From Sphingopyxis sp. H073 (GTDB lineage: Bacteria; Pseudomonadota; Alphaproteobacteria; Sphingomonadales; Sphingomonadaceae): 64,000 nt of DNA. The stretch is taken from NCBI RefSeq assembly GCF_001468395.1, contig NZ_LNSG01000005.1, positions 62,001-126,000 on the forward strand. Reading direction: 5' to 3'. Position numbers and translations under genes: made by a program. A model generated the notes under the pieces. That model had not been told where the DNA came from. It made no database searches and worked only from the letters and a program-made list of their open reading frames with translations. Positions 44,220 through 53,118 of this stretch are shown here, piece by piece (within the stretch, counting starts at the first letter, position 1; every line of letters starts with the position of its first letter).

Positions 44220-46040
44220 ATGTCAATACGCCGCCTGCCGGAAAAGCTCGTAAATCGGATCGCGGCCGGTGAAGTGGTTGAAAGACCGGCCGCGGCGCTC
44301 AAGGAGCTGGTTGAAAACGCCATCGACGCCGGCGCGACTCGCATTTCGGTGCGAATCGCCGAGGGCGGGATGGCGCGGCTGGAGGTCGAGGATGACGGTT
44401 GCGGAATGACCGCCGCCGACATGGCGCTGGCCCTCGAACGCCATGCGACCTCGAAGCTGCCGACCGATGCGATCGAGGACGTCACGACGATGGGTTTCCG
44501 CGGCGAGGCGTTGCCCTCGATCGCGAGCGTCGCGCGGCTGACGCTCGAAAGCCGGGTTGCCGGTGGCGAGGGGTGGCGACGCGTGGTCGACAACGGCGCC
44601 GTGATCGCCGAAGGGCCGGCGGCGCTGGCGAAAGGGACGCGCCTTCTCGTCGAGGATCTGTTCGCGCGCGTTCCGGCACGGCGCAAGTTCCTGCGCAGCC
44701 CTCGCAGCGAATATGCCGCCTGCCTCGACGTCGTGAAGCGACTTGCGATGGCGCGCCCCGACATCGCCTTCGTCGTCGAACATGACGGGCGCCGCGTCCT
44801 TGACGTGCAGGGCGGACAGGATCAGCTGTCGCGGGTCGCCGCGCTCACCCAGCGCGAGCTGGCGGCGAACAGCATCGGGGTCGATGTGGAACGCGGCGAG
44901 GCGCGGCTTGGCGGCGTCATCAGCCTGCCGACCTACAACCGCGGCATCGCCGACCATCAATATCTGTTCGTCAACGGGCGCCCGGTGAAGGACCGGCTGC
45001 TCGTCGGCGCGCTGCGCGGCGCCTACGCCGACCTGCTCGCGCGCGATCGCCATCCGGTCGTCGCGCTGTTCCTCGATATTCCGACCAGCGAGGTCGACGT
45101 GAACGTCCATCCCGCGAAGACCGAAGTGCGGTTCCGCGATCCGCAACTCGTTCGCGGGATGATCGTCGGCGGGCTTCGCCGCGCGCTCGACGAGCATGGG
45201 TTCCGCAGCGTGCAGCGTCCCGCCGAGGCGGCGCTGTCGGCGTGGCAGCAAGAGCCGGTGCCGCCGCCCGAGCCCGCGACGGGTTTCCTCTTCGGTCGCC
45301 GTACCGAGCCCGCCGTCCACCTGTTCGGTGCCGACATCACGCCGGCGGGCGAGGATGTCGCGCGCGTCTATGACCGGCTCGTGCCCTTTGCGTCGGCGGC
45401 GCCCGCGCCGCCCTCGGGGCGCGCCGAGGTCGCCGTCGCGCCGCCGCCGATGGCCGACGAGCACCCGCTCGGCATCGCGCGCGGCCAGATCGCCAAAACC
45501 TACATCGTCGCCGAGGCCGAGGACGGGCTTGTGATCGTCGATCAGCATGCGGCCCACGAACGGCTCGTGCTCGAACAGCTCCGCCACGGCATGGCGGGGC
45601 GCGCCGTGCCATCGCAGGGGCTGCTGCTGCCCGAAGTCATCGAACTCGACGAACCCGCGTGCGACCGGCTCGAAGCCGCCGCGCCGCAGCTCGCCGCGCT
45701 CGGCGTCGAGCTCGAACGCTTTGGTCCTGCGGCGGTCATGGTGCGCGCGACGCCCGCGATGCTCGGGGCGATCGACACGCAAAAACTCGTCAACGACATC
45801 GCCGACGATCTCGCGGGCTATGACGCCGCGCTCGGCCTCTCCGAAAAACTCGAACTCGTTGCCGCGACGATGGCGTGTCACGGCTCGGTGCGGGCCGGAC
45901 GAACCCTCAGCGTACCCGAAATGAACGCGCTGCTCCGCCAGATGGAGGTGACGCCGCATTCGGGCCAGTGCAACCACGGCCGCCCGACCTGGGTGAAACT
46001 CGCAATGGACGATGTGGAGAAACTGTTCGGAAGGAAATAG
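44220..46040 (+). CDS. mutL: DNA mismatch repair protein MutL
   Basis: A 606-aa GHKL ATPase: RIAAGEVVERPAAALKELVE, then NAIDAGATRI (motif I), DDGCGM (motif II), TMGFRGEALPSIASV (motif III). The C-terminal dimerisation domain has DQHAAHERLVLEQ, i.e. the DQHA-x2-E-x4-E nicking motif, plus ACHGSV and QCNHGRPTW, which complete the zinc site. It therefore belongs to the endonuclease-active MutL class. Divergent from mreB. Confidence 0.96.
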   Translation: MSIRRLPEKLVNRIAAGEVVERPAAALKELVENAIDAGATRISVRIAEGGMARLEVEDDGCGMTAADMALALERHATSKLPTDAIEDVTTMGFRGEALPSIASVARLTLESRVAGGEGWRRVVDNGAVIAEGPAALAKGTRLLVEDLFARVPARRKFLRSPRSEYAACLDVVKRLAMARPDIAFVVEHDGRRVLDVQGGQDQLSRVAALTQRELAANSIGVDVERGEARLGGVISLPTYNRGIADHQYLFVNGRPVKDRLLVGALRGAYADLLARDRHPVVALFLDIPTSEVDVNVHPAKTEVRFRDPQLVRGMIVGGLRRALDEHGFRSVQRPAEAALSAWQQEPVPPPEPATGFLFGRRTEPAVHLFGADITPAGEDVARVYDRLVPFASAAPAPPSGRAEVAVAPPPMADEHPLGIARGQIAKTYIVAEAEDGLVIVDQHAAHERLVLEQLRHGMAGRAVPSQGLLLPEVIELDEPACDRLEAAAPQLAALGVELERFGPAAVMVRATPAMLGAIDTQKLVNDIADDLAGYDAALGLSEKLELVAATMACHGSVRAGRTLSVPEMNALLRQMEVTPHSGQCNHGRPTWVKLAMDDVEKLFGRK

Positions 46041-46041
46041 G

Positions 46042-46572
46042 ATGAGGTCTTTCGCAATCGCACTGCTATTGGCGGCATCTTCCGTACCGGTGCCTTTCGT
46101 GATGGCTGCCCCGGCCAAAAAGCCCGACGCCTGCCCCGCCAAACCCGTCCTGCCGCCCGAGCTGTCAGACTGGGCGCGGAACAGTTCGAACAAGACCATC
46201 TACGGCTATGGCGACGCCCGTGCTGCCGACTGGCCGCCGCTGGCGGCCGCGCGCACCGGGCTCGCGCTCCACCGGTACGAAAGCCTCAGCTACTGGATCG
46301 CGCCCGCGCGCGAGCCCGATCCGTTCAAGTTCGGCGGCATGGTGCCGATCATCGTCAAGAAACCCGGCCGCCTCACCGTCGCGCTCGACGAGGGCGCGTG
46401 GATCGATCTCGTGCATGACGGAAAGACGGTAGCGTCGGTCAGCCACGGGCACGGCCCCGCTTGCTCGGGAATCCGCAAGACGGTCGACTTCAACGTGACC
46501 GAAGGCCGCTACCTGCTCCAGATCGTCAACGCGCCGAACGCCTCCATCCGCGCGATGGCGGTGGTGCGCTGA
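46042..46572 (+). CDS. secreted hypothetical protein (176 aa)
   Basis: The ATG lies 1 nt after the mutL stop, with AGGAAATAGG serving as RBS. A signal peptide (IALLLAASSVPVPFVMAAPA) precedes a mature β-rich domain with two Cys (DACPAKP, GPACSGIRKT) that may form a disulfide. GKTVASVSHGHG and FNVTEGRYLLQIVNA suggest a small β-sandwich. Likely co-transcribed with mutL but functionally unrelated. Family not recognised. Confidence 0.7.
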   Translation: MRSFAIALLLAASSVPVPFVMAAPAKKPDACPAKPVLPPELSDWARNSSNKTIYGYGDARAADWPPLAAARTGLALHRYESLSYWIAPAREPDPFKFGGMVPIIVKKPGRLTVALDEGAWIDLVHDGKTVASVSHGHGPACSGIRKTVDFNVTEGRYLLQIVNAPNASIRAMAVVR

Positions 46573-47766
46573 TCAGCGCGGCAGGCGTTTGACGAGCGCG
46601 CCGCTGGCGTCGCCCGGGATCGGTGCGACGCCGATCAGTCGCATGAGCAGCGGATAGACTTCGATATTGTCGACGATGCCGACGTCACCCTTCAGCGGCG
46701 TGCCGCTTGCCACGAAAAGCGCGAGCATCTGCAGATCCTGATTGTCATAGCCGTGGGCGCCGCCCTTGACCGGCCATTGCGGCGGGCCGGCGAGGATCGA
46801 CCAGCCGGGCTCGGCGATGCAGATGATCGCCGCGACGCGCGGATTCTTGCCATAGTGCAACCGCTCGGGCAGCTCCTCGCGCCGGTTGCACGTCATATGG
46901 TCGTGCGGCTTGAGCAGTGCGTCATAGACGCGGTTGTCGGTCCCCGCGGCGGGTTCGATCGCGGCATAGGGGCCCGTCTCGACCGCGATGATGCTGGGCA
47001 GGTCGATCAGGTCGGCCAGCTGGATCACGCGGCTTTCGTCGATCGCGCGCATCCCGTGATCGGCGACGACGAGCAACTGCGCCGGCTGGCCCATCGCAGC
47101 GAGCCCTGCGACGAGGTCGCCGATCCGTGCATCCACCTCCGCGATCGCGGCGTTCACTTCGGCGCTGTCGGGACCAAACTCATGCCCCGCGCTATCGACC
47201 GCCTCGAAATAGAGCGTCACGAAGGCCGGGCGGATGTCGGCGGGACGGCGCATCCAGTCGAGGATCGTGTTGACGCGCTGCGCATAGCCGACATTCTCGT
47301 CGTAGCGGAGCCAGTCGGGCGGACGTATCTCGTGGATCGCGACCTCGCTGCCCGGCCAGAACATCGTCGCGGTGCGGACGCCGGCCTTGTTCGCGGTCAC
47401 CCAGGCCGGCTCCGCCTCGTCCCACCAGAAGGGATCGAGCGACTGCTTGGGGTCGCTAAGGCTGAACTTCACCGCGGGTCGCCGCGGGTCGATCATGTTG
47501 TTGCCGGTGATTCCGTTGTTGTCGGGGCGCTTCCCGGTGACGATCGCATAATGATTGGGGAAGGTCTTGGTCGGAAACGACGGGCGCAGCGCGCCGTGCG
47601 CGCCCTCGGCCGCCAGCTTCGACAGGGTCGGCGTGATGCCGCGCTCCCGATAGTCGGCGCGAAAGCCGTCGATCGAGATCAGGATGGTGACGGGCTTGCG
47701 AGTTTCCTGCGCCACGACGGGCGCGGCGACGAACAGCAGCAGAAGCAGCGAGAGAAAGCGTGTCAT
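46573..47766 (-). CDS. ectonucleotide pyrophosphatase/phosphodiesterase family
   Basis: 397 aa from the ATG at 47766 after a signal peptide (FLSLLLLLFVAAPVVAQ). The alkaline-phosphatase-superfamily site is complete: ILISIDGFRADY (metal), PSFPTKTFPNHYAIVTGKRP with the nucleophile Thr, DSAGHEFGPDS and VVADHGM. GHGYDNQ..MLALFVASG near the end is also typical. It hydrolyses phosphodiester or pyrophosphate bonds of nucleotides in the periplasm. Same strand as the PhoD gene upstream; both are phosphate-scavenging enzymes. Confidence 0.88.
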   Translation of the reverse strand: MTRFLSLLLLLFVAAPVVAQETRKPVTILISIDGFRADYRERGITPTLSKLAAEGAHGALRPSFPTKTFPNHYAIVTGKRPDNNGITGNNMIDPRRPAVKFSLSDPKQSLDPFWWDEAEPAWVTANKAGVRTATMFWPGSEVAIHEIRPPDWLRYDENVGYAQRVNTILDWMRRPADIRPAFVTLYFEAVDSAGHEFGPDSAEVNAAIAEVDARIGDLVAGLAAMGQPAQLLVVADHGMRAIDESRVIQLADLIDLPSIIAVETGPYAAIEPAAGTDNRVYDALLKPHDHMTCNRREELPERLHYGKNPRVAAIICIAEPGWSILAGPPQWPVKGGAHGYDNQDLQMLALFVASGTPLKGDVGIVDNIEVYPLLMRLIGVAPIPGDASGALVKRLPR

Positions 47767-47809
47767 GCGCGCTCCGCTATGCCCGATATATGACGCTCCG
47801 GCGACAGGA

Positions 47810-49378
47810 TCAGGCCATCTTGATCCCGGCGATATCGCGCTCGACCACCGCGGTCGCGCGCTTCGACAGCGTGTTGGTCGGGGTTGTGACCTTGTCGACG
47901 ACCATGAAGTGCGATTGCCACGCCTCCTTGCCGACCTCGCACACGACATAGCCGCGCTGGTCGTTCGCGAATTTGAGCTCGGGGTTCAGCTTCAGGAACA
48001 CGTCGGTGCCCTTGCGCTGGTCGCTGCCGTCGCCGCCGCTCGAGATCGAGGTTGCAACGACTTCGGCGCCGACGACCTTGTCCCTGTGGACCAGATCGCC
48101 GCAGAAATTCTGATGCTCGTCGCCGGTCAGCACGACGGTATTCTTGAGCCCCGCGAAACGCGAGAGGATGCGCTCGCGCGGGGCGTCGTAACCCGGCCAG
48201 CTGTCGAGATTGACGATCTTCTTCGGCTCGTCCTCGCGGCGGCGGCGGTCGAGTGCCATCATCGTCACCTGCTGCGCGATGCCGTTCCAAGTCGCGCCGC
48301 CTTCGCCGAGATTCTTCGCGAGCCAGTCCTCCTGCGCCTTGCCGAGCACCTGCGCATCCTTGGCAAATACTTCGGGGCACGCCGGCTTGAAGCCGTCGCC
48401 GCAAGGCTGATTGCTGCGATACTGCCGCGTATCGAGTATCTGCATCGCCATCAGATTGCCGTAGCGCAGCTCGCGGTTCGCCGCGATGAAGCCGCCGCGC
48501 GGGAGCAGCGCCTTGCGCACCGGCATATGCTCGTACCACGCCTGGAACGCCGCCTGGCGGCGCAGCATGAAGACTTCGGGCGGCGGCGCGTCGGGGTCAT
48601 TGCCGTCGAGGTCCATCTTCCAGTCGTCATAGACCGAGACCCAGTCGTTGCGGATCTCGTGATCGTCGAAGCTGGAGACGAACGCGTGCTGCGACCGCGC
48701 CGCCTGCATGTCGATGTCGAACAATGTCTGCGAATAGGCGGTGCGGAAGTCGCCGAGATCCTGCAGTCCGCGCAACGCATATTGGCGCACGGGCCGGACG
48801 GGGAGGCCGTCGGGAAACAGGTAATCCTGCTGATACTCATAGATGAAGTCGCCGTAGTGATAGACGAAGGCGAGGTCCTCGCGGGCGAGATGACGGTACG
48901 CGCCATAGAAGCCCGATTCATAGTGCTGGCAGCCGCAGACGCCGAACGTCAGCGCATCGACGTTGGCGCCGACCGGGGGCAGCGTCTTCGCCCGCCCGCG
49001 TAGGCTGCGCTCGCCGCCTGCGGTGAAGCGGTAATAATAGGGGCGGTTCGGCTGGAGCCCGGCAACCTCGACATGAACGCTGTGGCCGAGTTCCGGACGG
49101 GCGAGTTCGGTTCCCTTGGCGACGACCTCGCGAAAGCCGCTGTCGGGAGAGACCTCCCAATCGACAGGCACGTTGACCGGCGGCATCCCGCCGTGCGGCG
49201 CCATCGGCTCGGGCGCGAGGCGCGTCCAGATGACGAAGCCATCGCTCGCCGGATCGCCCGCGGCGACGCCAAGCCCGAACGGAAAGTCGCGGAAGATGCC
49301 GGCCTCCGCGCGCAGAATCGCGGGCGCCGACAGCCCGGCAAGCGTCGCGGTAGCAAGAAAATGGCGGCGGTTCAGCAT
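47810..49378 (-). CDS. phoD: PhoD-like alkaline phosphatase/phosphodiesterase
   Basis: 522 aa with a Tat signal (NRRHFLATATLAGLSAPAIL). The N-terminal β-domain (GVAAGDPASDGFVIWTRLAP, VHVEVAGLQPNRPYYYRFTA) and metallophosphoesterase part (GVCGCQHYESGF, VYHYGDFIYEY, SSFDDHEIRNDW, LTGDEHQNFCGDL) match PhoD. These Fe/Ca enzymes release phosphate from phosphodiesters such as teichoic acid, DNA or lipids outside the cell. Transcribed with the Enpp-like gene 43 nt downstream. Confidence 0.9.
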   Translation of the reverse strand: MLNRRHFLATATLAGLSAPAILRAEAGIFRDFPFGLGVAAGDPASDGFVIWTRLAPEPMAPHGGMPPVNVPVDWEVSPDSGFREVVAKGTELARPELGHSVHVEVAGLQPNRPYYYRFTAGGERSLRGRAKTLPPVGANVDALTFGVCGCQHYESGFYGAYRHLAREDLAFVYHYGDFIYEYQQDYLFPDGLPVRPVRQYALRGLQDLGDFRTAYSQTLFDIDMQAARSQHAFVSSFDDHEIRNDWVSVYDDWKMDLDGNDPDAPPPEVFMLRRQAAFQAWYEHMPVRKALLPRGGFIAANRELRYGNLMAMQILDTRQYRSNQPCGDGFKPACPEVFAKDAQVLGKAQEDWLAKNLGEGGATWNGIAQQVTMMALDRRRREDEPKKIVNLDSWPGYDAPRERILSRFAGLKNTVVLTGDEHQNFCGDLVHRDKVVGAEVVATSISSGGDGSDQRKGTDVFLKLNPELKFANDQRGYVVCEVGKEAWQSHFMVVDKVTTPTNTLSKRATAVVERDIAGIKMA

Positions 49379-49524
49379 GGCGGCTCCGAAAGCGAAAAAT
49401 GCGACTCAGCGCGAACGGCATAGCCGAGCCATCCACGCATGCCCATGCGCCGCTTTGGCCCTTTTGCCGCTTGTCAGCATCGCCCAAGTTTGAGACAGAC
49501 CGGTGATCAACCGGGGGGATGATC

Positions 49525-50529
49525 ATGAGCAGAATATCGAACAAGCGCAGCGCATTGGCTTTGGCAGGGGCGCTCGCGATCGCGGCAGCGCCAACTACCA
49601 TTCTTCATGCGGCCGCACCGACGACCACCGCCAGCTCGGCCGAGAGCGAGATGATCGCGCGGCAGCGCGCCGCGACCGAGAAGCTGCTGAAGGAGCTCGA
49701 CCGCCAGACGGGGACGATCCCGATTCAGGCGGCGAAGGCCGACCTCAATCTGGGCGACCAATATTATTTCGTCGGGCCCGAACAGTCGCGCACGATCCTG
49801 GTCGACATCTGGCGCAACCCGCCCGCGTCGGCGAACGGTGTGCTCGGCATGGTGTTTCCGAAGGGCAAGAGCTTCATCGACGACACCTGGTCGGCGGTGA
49901 TCACCTATGAGGGCACCGGCTATGTGTCGGACGATGATGCCAAGACGATCGACTATGAAGAGATGCTCGCGAACATGAAGGCGAGCGACGAGGCGCAGGC
50001 GGCCGACATCCGTGCGCAGGGCTATCCCGCGGGCATTCTCCAGCGCTGGGCGCAGGCACCGACCTACGATGCGGGTCGGCATTCGCTCGTCTGGGCGCGC
50101 GACATCAAGTTCGACGATACGCCCGAAGATACGCTCAACTACGACATCCGCTTGCTCGGACGCGAAGGTGTGCTGAGCATGAACATCCTCGCAAGCATGA
50201 GTCAGCTCGACGATGTGCGCCAGGCGGCAAAGACCTTCGCCAGCGTCGGCAGCTTCCATACCGGGGCGCGCTATGCCGATTATAACGCGTCGACCGACAA
50301 GAAGGCCGAATATGGCCTCGCAGGGCTCGTCGCGGCCGGTGGCGCGGCGGCGGTCGCGAAGAAGGTCGGGTTGCTGGCGATCCTCGCCAAGTTCGGCAAA
50401 TTCCTGCTGATTGGCCTCGTCGCGCTTTTCGCTGGCTTCCGCAATTTCATCGGCGGACTGTTCGGCCGCAAGCCCGCGATGGACGCCTCCGAATGGGAAG
50501 CGCTCGCCGACGAGGACAAGCGCGACTGA
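49525..50529 (+). CDS. DUF2167 membrane-anchored protein
   Basis: 334 aa; the second ATG (49525) has better spacing from GGGGGG than the first at 49519. A signal peptide (LALAGALAIAAAPTTILHAA) is followed by the DUF2167 domain: LNLGDQYYFVGPEQSRTILV, WSAVITYEGTGYVSDDDAKT, IDYEEML, GRHSLVWARDIKF. A C-terminal membrane segment (ILAKFGKFLLIGLVALFAGF) anchors it with a short acidic tail. Widespread in Proteobacteria; function unknown. Confidence 0.85.
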   Translation: MSRISNKRSALALAGALAIAAAPTTILHAAAPTTTASSAESEMIARQRAATEKLLKELDRQTGTIPIQAAKADLNLGDQYYFVGPEQSRTILVDIWRNPPASANGVLGMVFPKGKSFIDDTWSAVITYEGTGYVSDDDAKTIDYEEMLANMKASDEAQAADIRAQGYPAGILQRWAQAPTYDAGRHSLVWARDIKFDDTPEDTLNYDIRLLGREGVLSMNILASMSQLDDVRQAAKTFASVGSFHTGARYADYNASTDKKAEYGLAGLVAAGGAAAVAKKVGLLAILAKFGKFLLIGLVALFAGFRNFIGGLFGRKPAMDASEWEALADEDKRD

Positions 50530-50533
50530 CCTT

Positions 50534-50613
50534 CCTCGTCATGCCGGACTTGATCCGGCATCCACCGCCGCGTTCGACCGCTTGGACCCCGGATCGAGTC
50601 CGGGGTGACGAGG
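50534..50613. repeat. REP-like palindromic repeat pair
   Basis: Two palindromes of the type GTCATGCCGGACTTGATCC / CCCCGGATCGAGTCCGGGG, each with a GTCA/TGAC outer end, face each other in the gap after the DUF2167 stop. Such elements are dispersed in alphaproteobacterial chromosomes. They may also end transcription from both sides. Confidence 0.7.
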
Positions 50614-50632
50614 CAAGGACGTTGGGCGATAG

Positions 50633-51955
50633 CTACCGCCCGATACTGAGCCGAGCGAACACGGTCGCGCCGATCGGGTTCTTGCCATAAGCGGCATCGA
50701 GCAGTCGCGGCTTGTCGAACGCCGCGACGCTGCCGCCGAGCGCGAGGTTCAGCGGCCCGGTGAGCGGAATGCGATAGGCATAGCCCGCCTGGAATTTGGT
50801 TACGCGGAACGGCACATCGTGAAGCGGGTCGTCATGGTCCGAAAACAGTTCGTCATTTTTCACGTTCTCGATCCGTCCGAACAGCGTGTGATGATCGTCG
50901 ATGTCCCAATTCACCTCGACGAGATATGCGGTGAGCGTGTCGCCGGGGTCGCGGTTCTTGGCGCTGAACGCTGCGGTCGCCGACAGGCCCCGGCCGTTCG
51001 CATATTGGATGCTCGCGGTCGTCCTATGCTCATTCTCGCCCGGATGCTGCGCCTCGGGTTGCTTGAGGCGCGCATGGCTGACCTGCAGCGCCCAGTCGGG
51101 CGTTGGGGTCCACGTGCCACGCACTGCCCAACTGTCGAAGCGCGGCGTTTCGATGTTCCAGCGCTTCTCGTCAGGCTCGCGGCCGGTGAAGAGCGAGCCC
51201 TCGAGTTGAAACGCCCGCGTCTGATAGCCCAGCGTCGCGACGCCATAGGTGATGTGCGTCGAATCGAACCAGTGGTGGGTGATCGGCGCCTCGGGATTAT
51301 AGCGGGCGCTGCCGCGGTGCATGAAGGCGCTCGGCCCGATGGCTGGCTCGCCGACGGGACCGCCATAGAGGAAGATGCGTTCGCCATTGTCGCCGACATC
51401 GATGTCCACCCGAGCCGCCAGTTCCATGAACAGGTCGTGCGGATGTTGGCGATCGACGAGCGGCTCGCCGCCTGCGGTCTCGCCGGTCGCGAACAGGTTG
51501 GGGTAGCCGCGGTTCGACATCAGCGGCTCGAGGCTCATCATCGATTTGAGCTGGATGCGGCCCCATCCGGTGTCCTTTTCGCCCGACAGCATCAGCATCG
51601 ACTGGATAGTGGCCTTGTCGTCGCCGCGCGGCCCCGACTGGTCCGAATAGACGCCCCAGGCGAAGCCGTGCGCCATGACCATCCAGTCATCGCCGGCGTC
51701 GATATGCAGCCCGGTGTGGCCGCCTTCGTTGGCGGGCAGGCGCGCGGTTCCCGACCCCTCGGCGGGGCTCGCCGGATCGCCGTGGCTCACCGCCGAATGG
51801 TCCATCGCCGAATGATCCATCCGCGCATGATCCATCGGTTCGTCGCCTGAGGCCGCTCCGGCGGACATGTCATGTCCTCCATGATCCTGCGCGGCTGCGG
51901 ATGGGGAAAAGAAGGCAAGCGCCGCGGCGCCCGCCAGAAAAGGCAGTTTCGACAT
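50633..51955 (-). CDS. His/Met-rich outer-membrane-type protein, metal-linked
   Basis: 440 aa from the ATG at 51955. A signal peptide (LAGAAALAFFSPSAAAQ) is followed by a metal-binding-like tract of HD/MDH repeats (QDHGGHDMS, MDHARMDHSAMDHSAVSHGD). The rest is a β-barrel-like protein with alternating aromatic strands (MVMAHGFAWGVYSDQSGP, FQLEGSLFTGREPDEKRW) ending in R. I do not recognise a named family. The operon with a Cys-rich secreted protein and a glutaredoxin-MauE fusion under a MerR-type promoter points to copper or another soft metal. Role inferred. Confidence 0.65.
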   Translation of the reverse strand: MSKLPFLAGAAALAFFSPSAAAQDHGGHDMSAGAASGDEPMDHARMDHSAMDHSAVSHGDPASPAEGSGTARLPANEGGHTGLHIDAGDDWMVMAHGFAWGVYSDQSGPRGDDKATIQSMLMLSGEKDTGWGRIQLKSMMSLEPLMSNRGYPNLFATGETAGGEPLVDRQHPHDLFMELAARVDIDVGDNGERIFLYGGPVGEPAIGPSAFMHRGSARYNPEAPITHHWFDSTHITYGVATLGYQTRAFQLEGSLFTGREPDEKRWNIETPRFDSWAVRGTWTPTPDWALQVSHARLKQPEAQHPGENEHRTTASIQYANGRGLSATAAFSAKNRDPGDTLTAYLVEVNWDIDDHHTLFGRIENVKNDELFSDHDDPLHDVPFRVTKFQAGYAYRIPLTGPLNLALGGSVAAFDKPRLLDAAYGKNPIGATVFARLSIGR

Positions 51956-51998
51956 ATAAATTTCCTGACAAAGAACGGGAATGGGGTTTCCGTCTTCG

Positions 51999-52304
51999 TC
52001 AGATGCGGGGGGGCGGGGTGCTCGGCGGCGCATTGGCGCCCGCGAGCGCCGTCATCGGCTGCGCAACGGGCGCGGCAGCGGGAAGGGGAAGCGGCGCTTC
52101 CGCGGCTGGCAGCGCCGGATTGGCGACGCAGCCGATGCAGAAATGGCCCACTTTGCCGGCATTGCCGTCAGGCTTGTGCGTGGGTTGCGTGCCATGACAA
52201 TCGACCGGCGCGCTCTGCCCCCGCGCCGGCAGCGCCATCGCGGGCAGCGACAAGCCGATCAGGAACAGCGCGAGGAGCAAATGCCGCAACATCGCGCCGC
52301 CCAT
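51999..52304 (-). CDS. small secreted Cys-containing protein
   Basis: 101 aa (or 97 from the next ATG at 52292). A signal peptide (HLLLALFLIGLSLPAMA) is followed by a Cys/His cluster (VDCHGTQPTHK, HFCIGCV) and a Pro/Ala-rich tail. The Cys/His group could bind copper or form a disulfide. Located between the glutaredoxin-MauE gene and the His/Met-rich protein on the same strand. Missed if one takes the longest frame, which runs back through the upstream gene. Confidence 0.6.
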   Translation of the reverse strand: MGGAMLRHLLLALFLIGLSLPAMALPARGQSAPVDCHGTQPTHKPDGNAGKVGHFCIGCVANPALPAAEAPLPLPAAAPVAQPMTALAGANAPPSTPPPRI

Positions 52305-52339
52305 AGCACGGCCGAACGGGAAGAGAAAAGGCGGGGCCG

Positions 52340-53077
52340 TCAAAACCAAATCCGCATCATCCAGAACGCCATCGCGACCATCATGACATTTTCGGTCAGC
52401 GAGACGAAGCCCAGCGGCACCTTGCTGCTGCCACCGACGCACGCGCATTTGATGTCGCGTCTGTCGATATAGACGGCTTTTAACACGGATGCCGCGCCGA
52501 TGCCGCCGATGAAAAGCGCGATCGGGATCGACAGTCCGGGCAGCGCGTGCGCGGTCATCAGCACGCCAGCGAGACCTTCGGCAAACGGATAGATGCTGGC
52601 ATAGGGCACCCAGCGCCTGGCGAGCAGGTCGTAGTTCAGAAACATCGTCGCAAACCGGTCGACGTCCTGTAGCTTGAGCAGCGCCAGCACGACCATGCTG
52701 AACGAGATGAACCATTCGGCGGCGCGGAGCGTGAAGGCGCTGCCCTCGACCGCGAAGCTCGCCGCCAGCGCCATCAGCCCGGTCATCGTGAACAGCGCGA
52801 TGACCGGGGTATAGCTGGTGGCGTTCGCGTCGGCGACTTTCAGTCCGAAATGATGACGGAGATCGTCGTAGCCTCCGACGCGGACGCCATCGATGAAGGT
52901 TTGCGGCGTTGTCTTGACGCCATGTTTCGCCTTGAAAGCGTCGGTTTCTGTGCGCGTCGTCAGCCAACGGTCATCGACGGTATAGCCCCGGCGTTCGAGT
53001 AGATGCTTCGCCTTTAGGCCAAAGGGGCAGATGTGGTCGGGAAAGACCATGCGATGGAGGGTTGCTTGCTTCGTCAT
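52340..53077 (-). CDS. glutaredoxin-MauE fusion membrane protein
   Basis: 245 aa from the ATG at 53077; the in-frame ATG at 53086 lies inside the -10 box and cannot be used by that transcript. Residues ~1-75 are a glutaredoxin-like domain with HICPFGLKAKHLLERRGY and KTTPQTFIDGVRVGGYDDLR; the site is CPFG, monothiol. The rest has about four transmembrane helices as in MauE/DoxX-type proteins (VIALFTMTGLMALAASFAVE, FISFSMVVLALLKLQD, LPGLSIPIALFIGGIGAASV), with a CACVGG motif near the end. Such proteins handle disulfides or metals at the inner membrane. Confidence 0.8.
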   Translation of the reverse strand: MTKQATLHRMVFPDHICPFGLKAKHLLERRGYTVDDRWLTTRTETDAFKAKHGVKTTPQTFIDGVRVGGYDDLRHHFGLKVADANATSYTPVIALFTMTGLMALAASFAVEGSAFTLRAAEWFISFSMVVLALLKLQDVDRFATMFLNYDLLARRWVPYASIYPFAEGLAGVLMTAHALPGLSIPIALFIGGIGAASVLKAVYIDRRDIKCACVGGSSKVPLGFVSLTENVMMVAMAFWMMRIWF

Positions 53078-53084
53078 GCGACCC

Positions 53085-53115
53085 ATATAGCTTCTGTACC
53101 ATGGTACGGAGTCAA
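53085..53115 (-). promoter_or_regulatory. MerR-type promoter with dyad in the spacer
   Basis: On the minus strand TTGACT (-35, 53110-53115) and CTATAT (-10, 53085-53090) are 19 bp apart, with the palindrome GTACCATGGTAC centred in the spacer. An over-long spacer with a central dyad is the signature of MerR-activated promoters. It drives the glutaredoxin-MauE operon and is divergent from the merR-like gene. Confidence 0.75.
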
Positions 53116-53118
53116 GCG

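Noticed and set aside
44223..46199. 658-aa minus-strand ORF
   Set aside because: Antisense of mutL, which has complete motifs.
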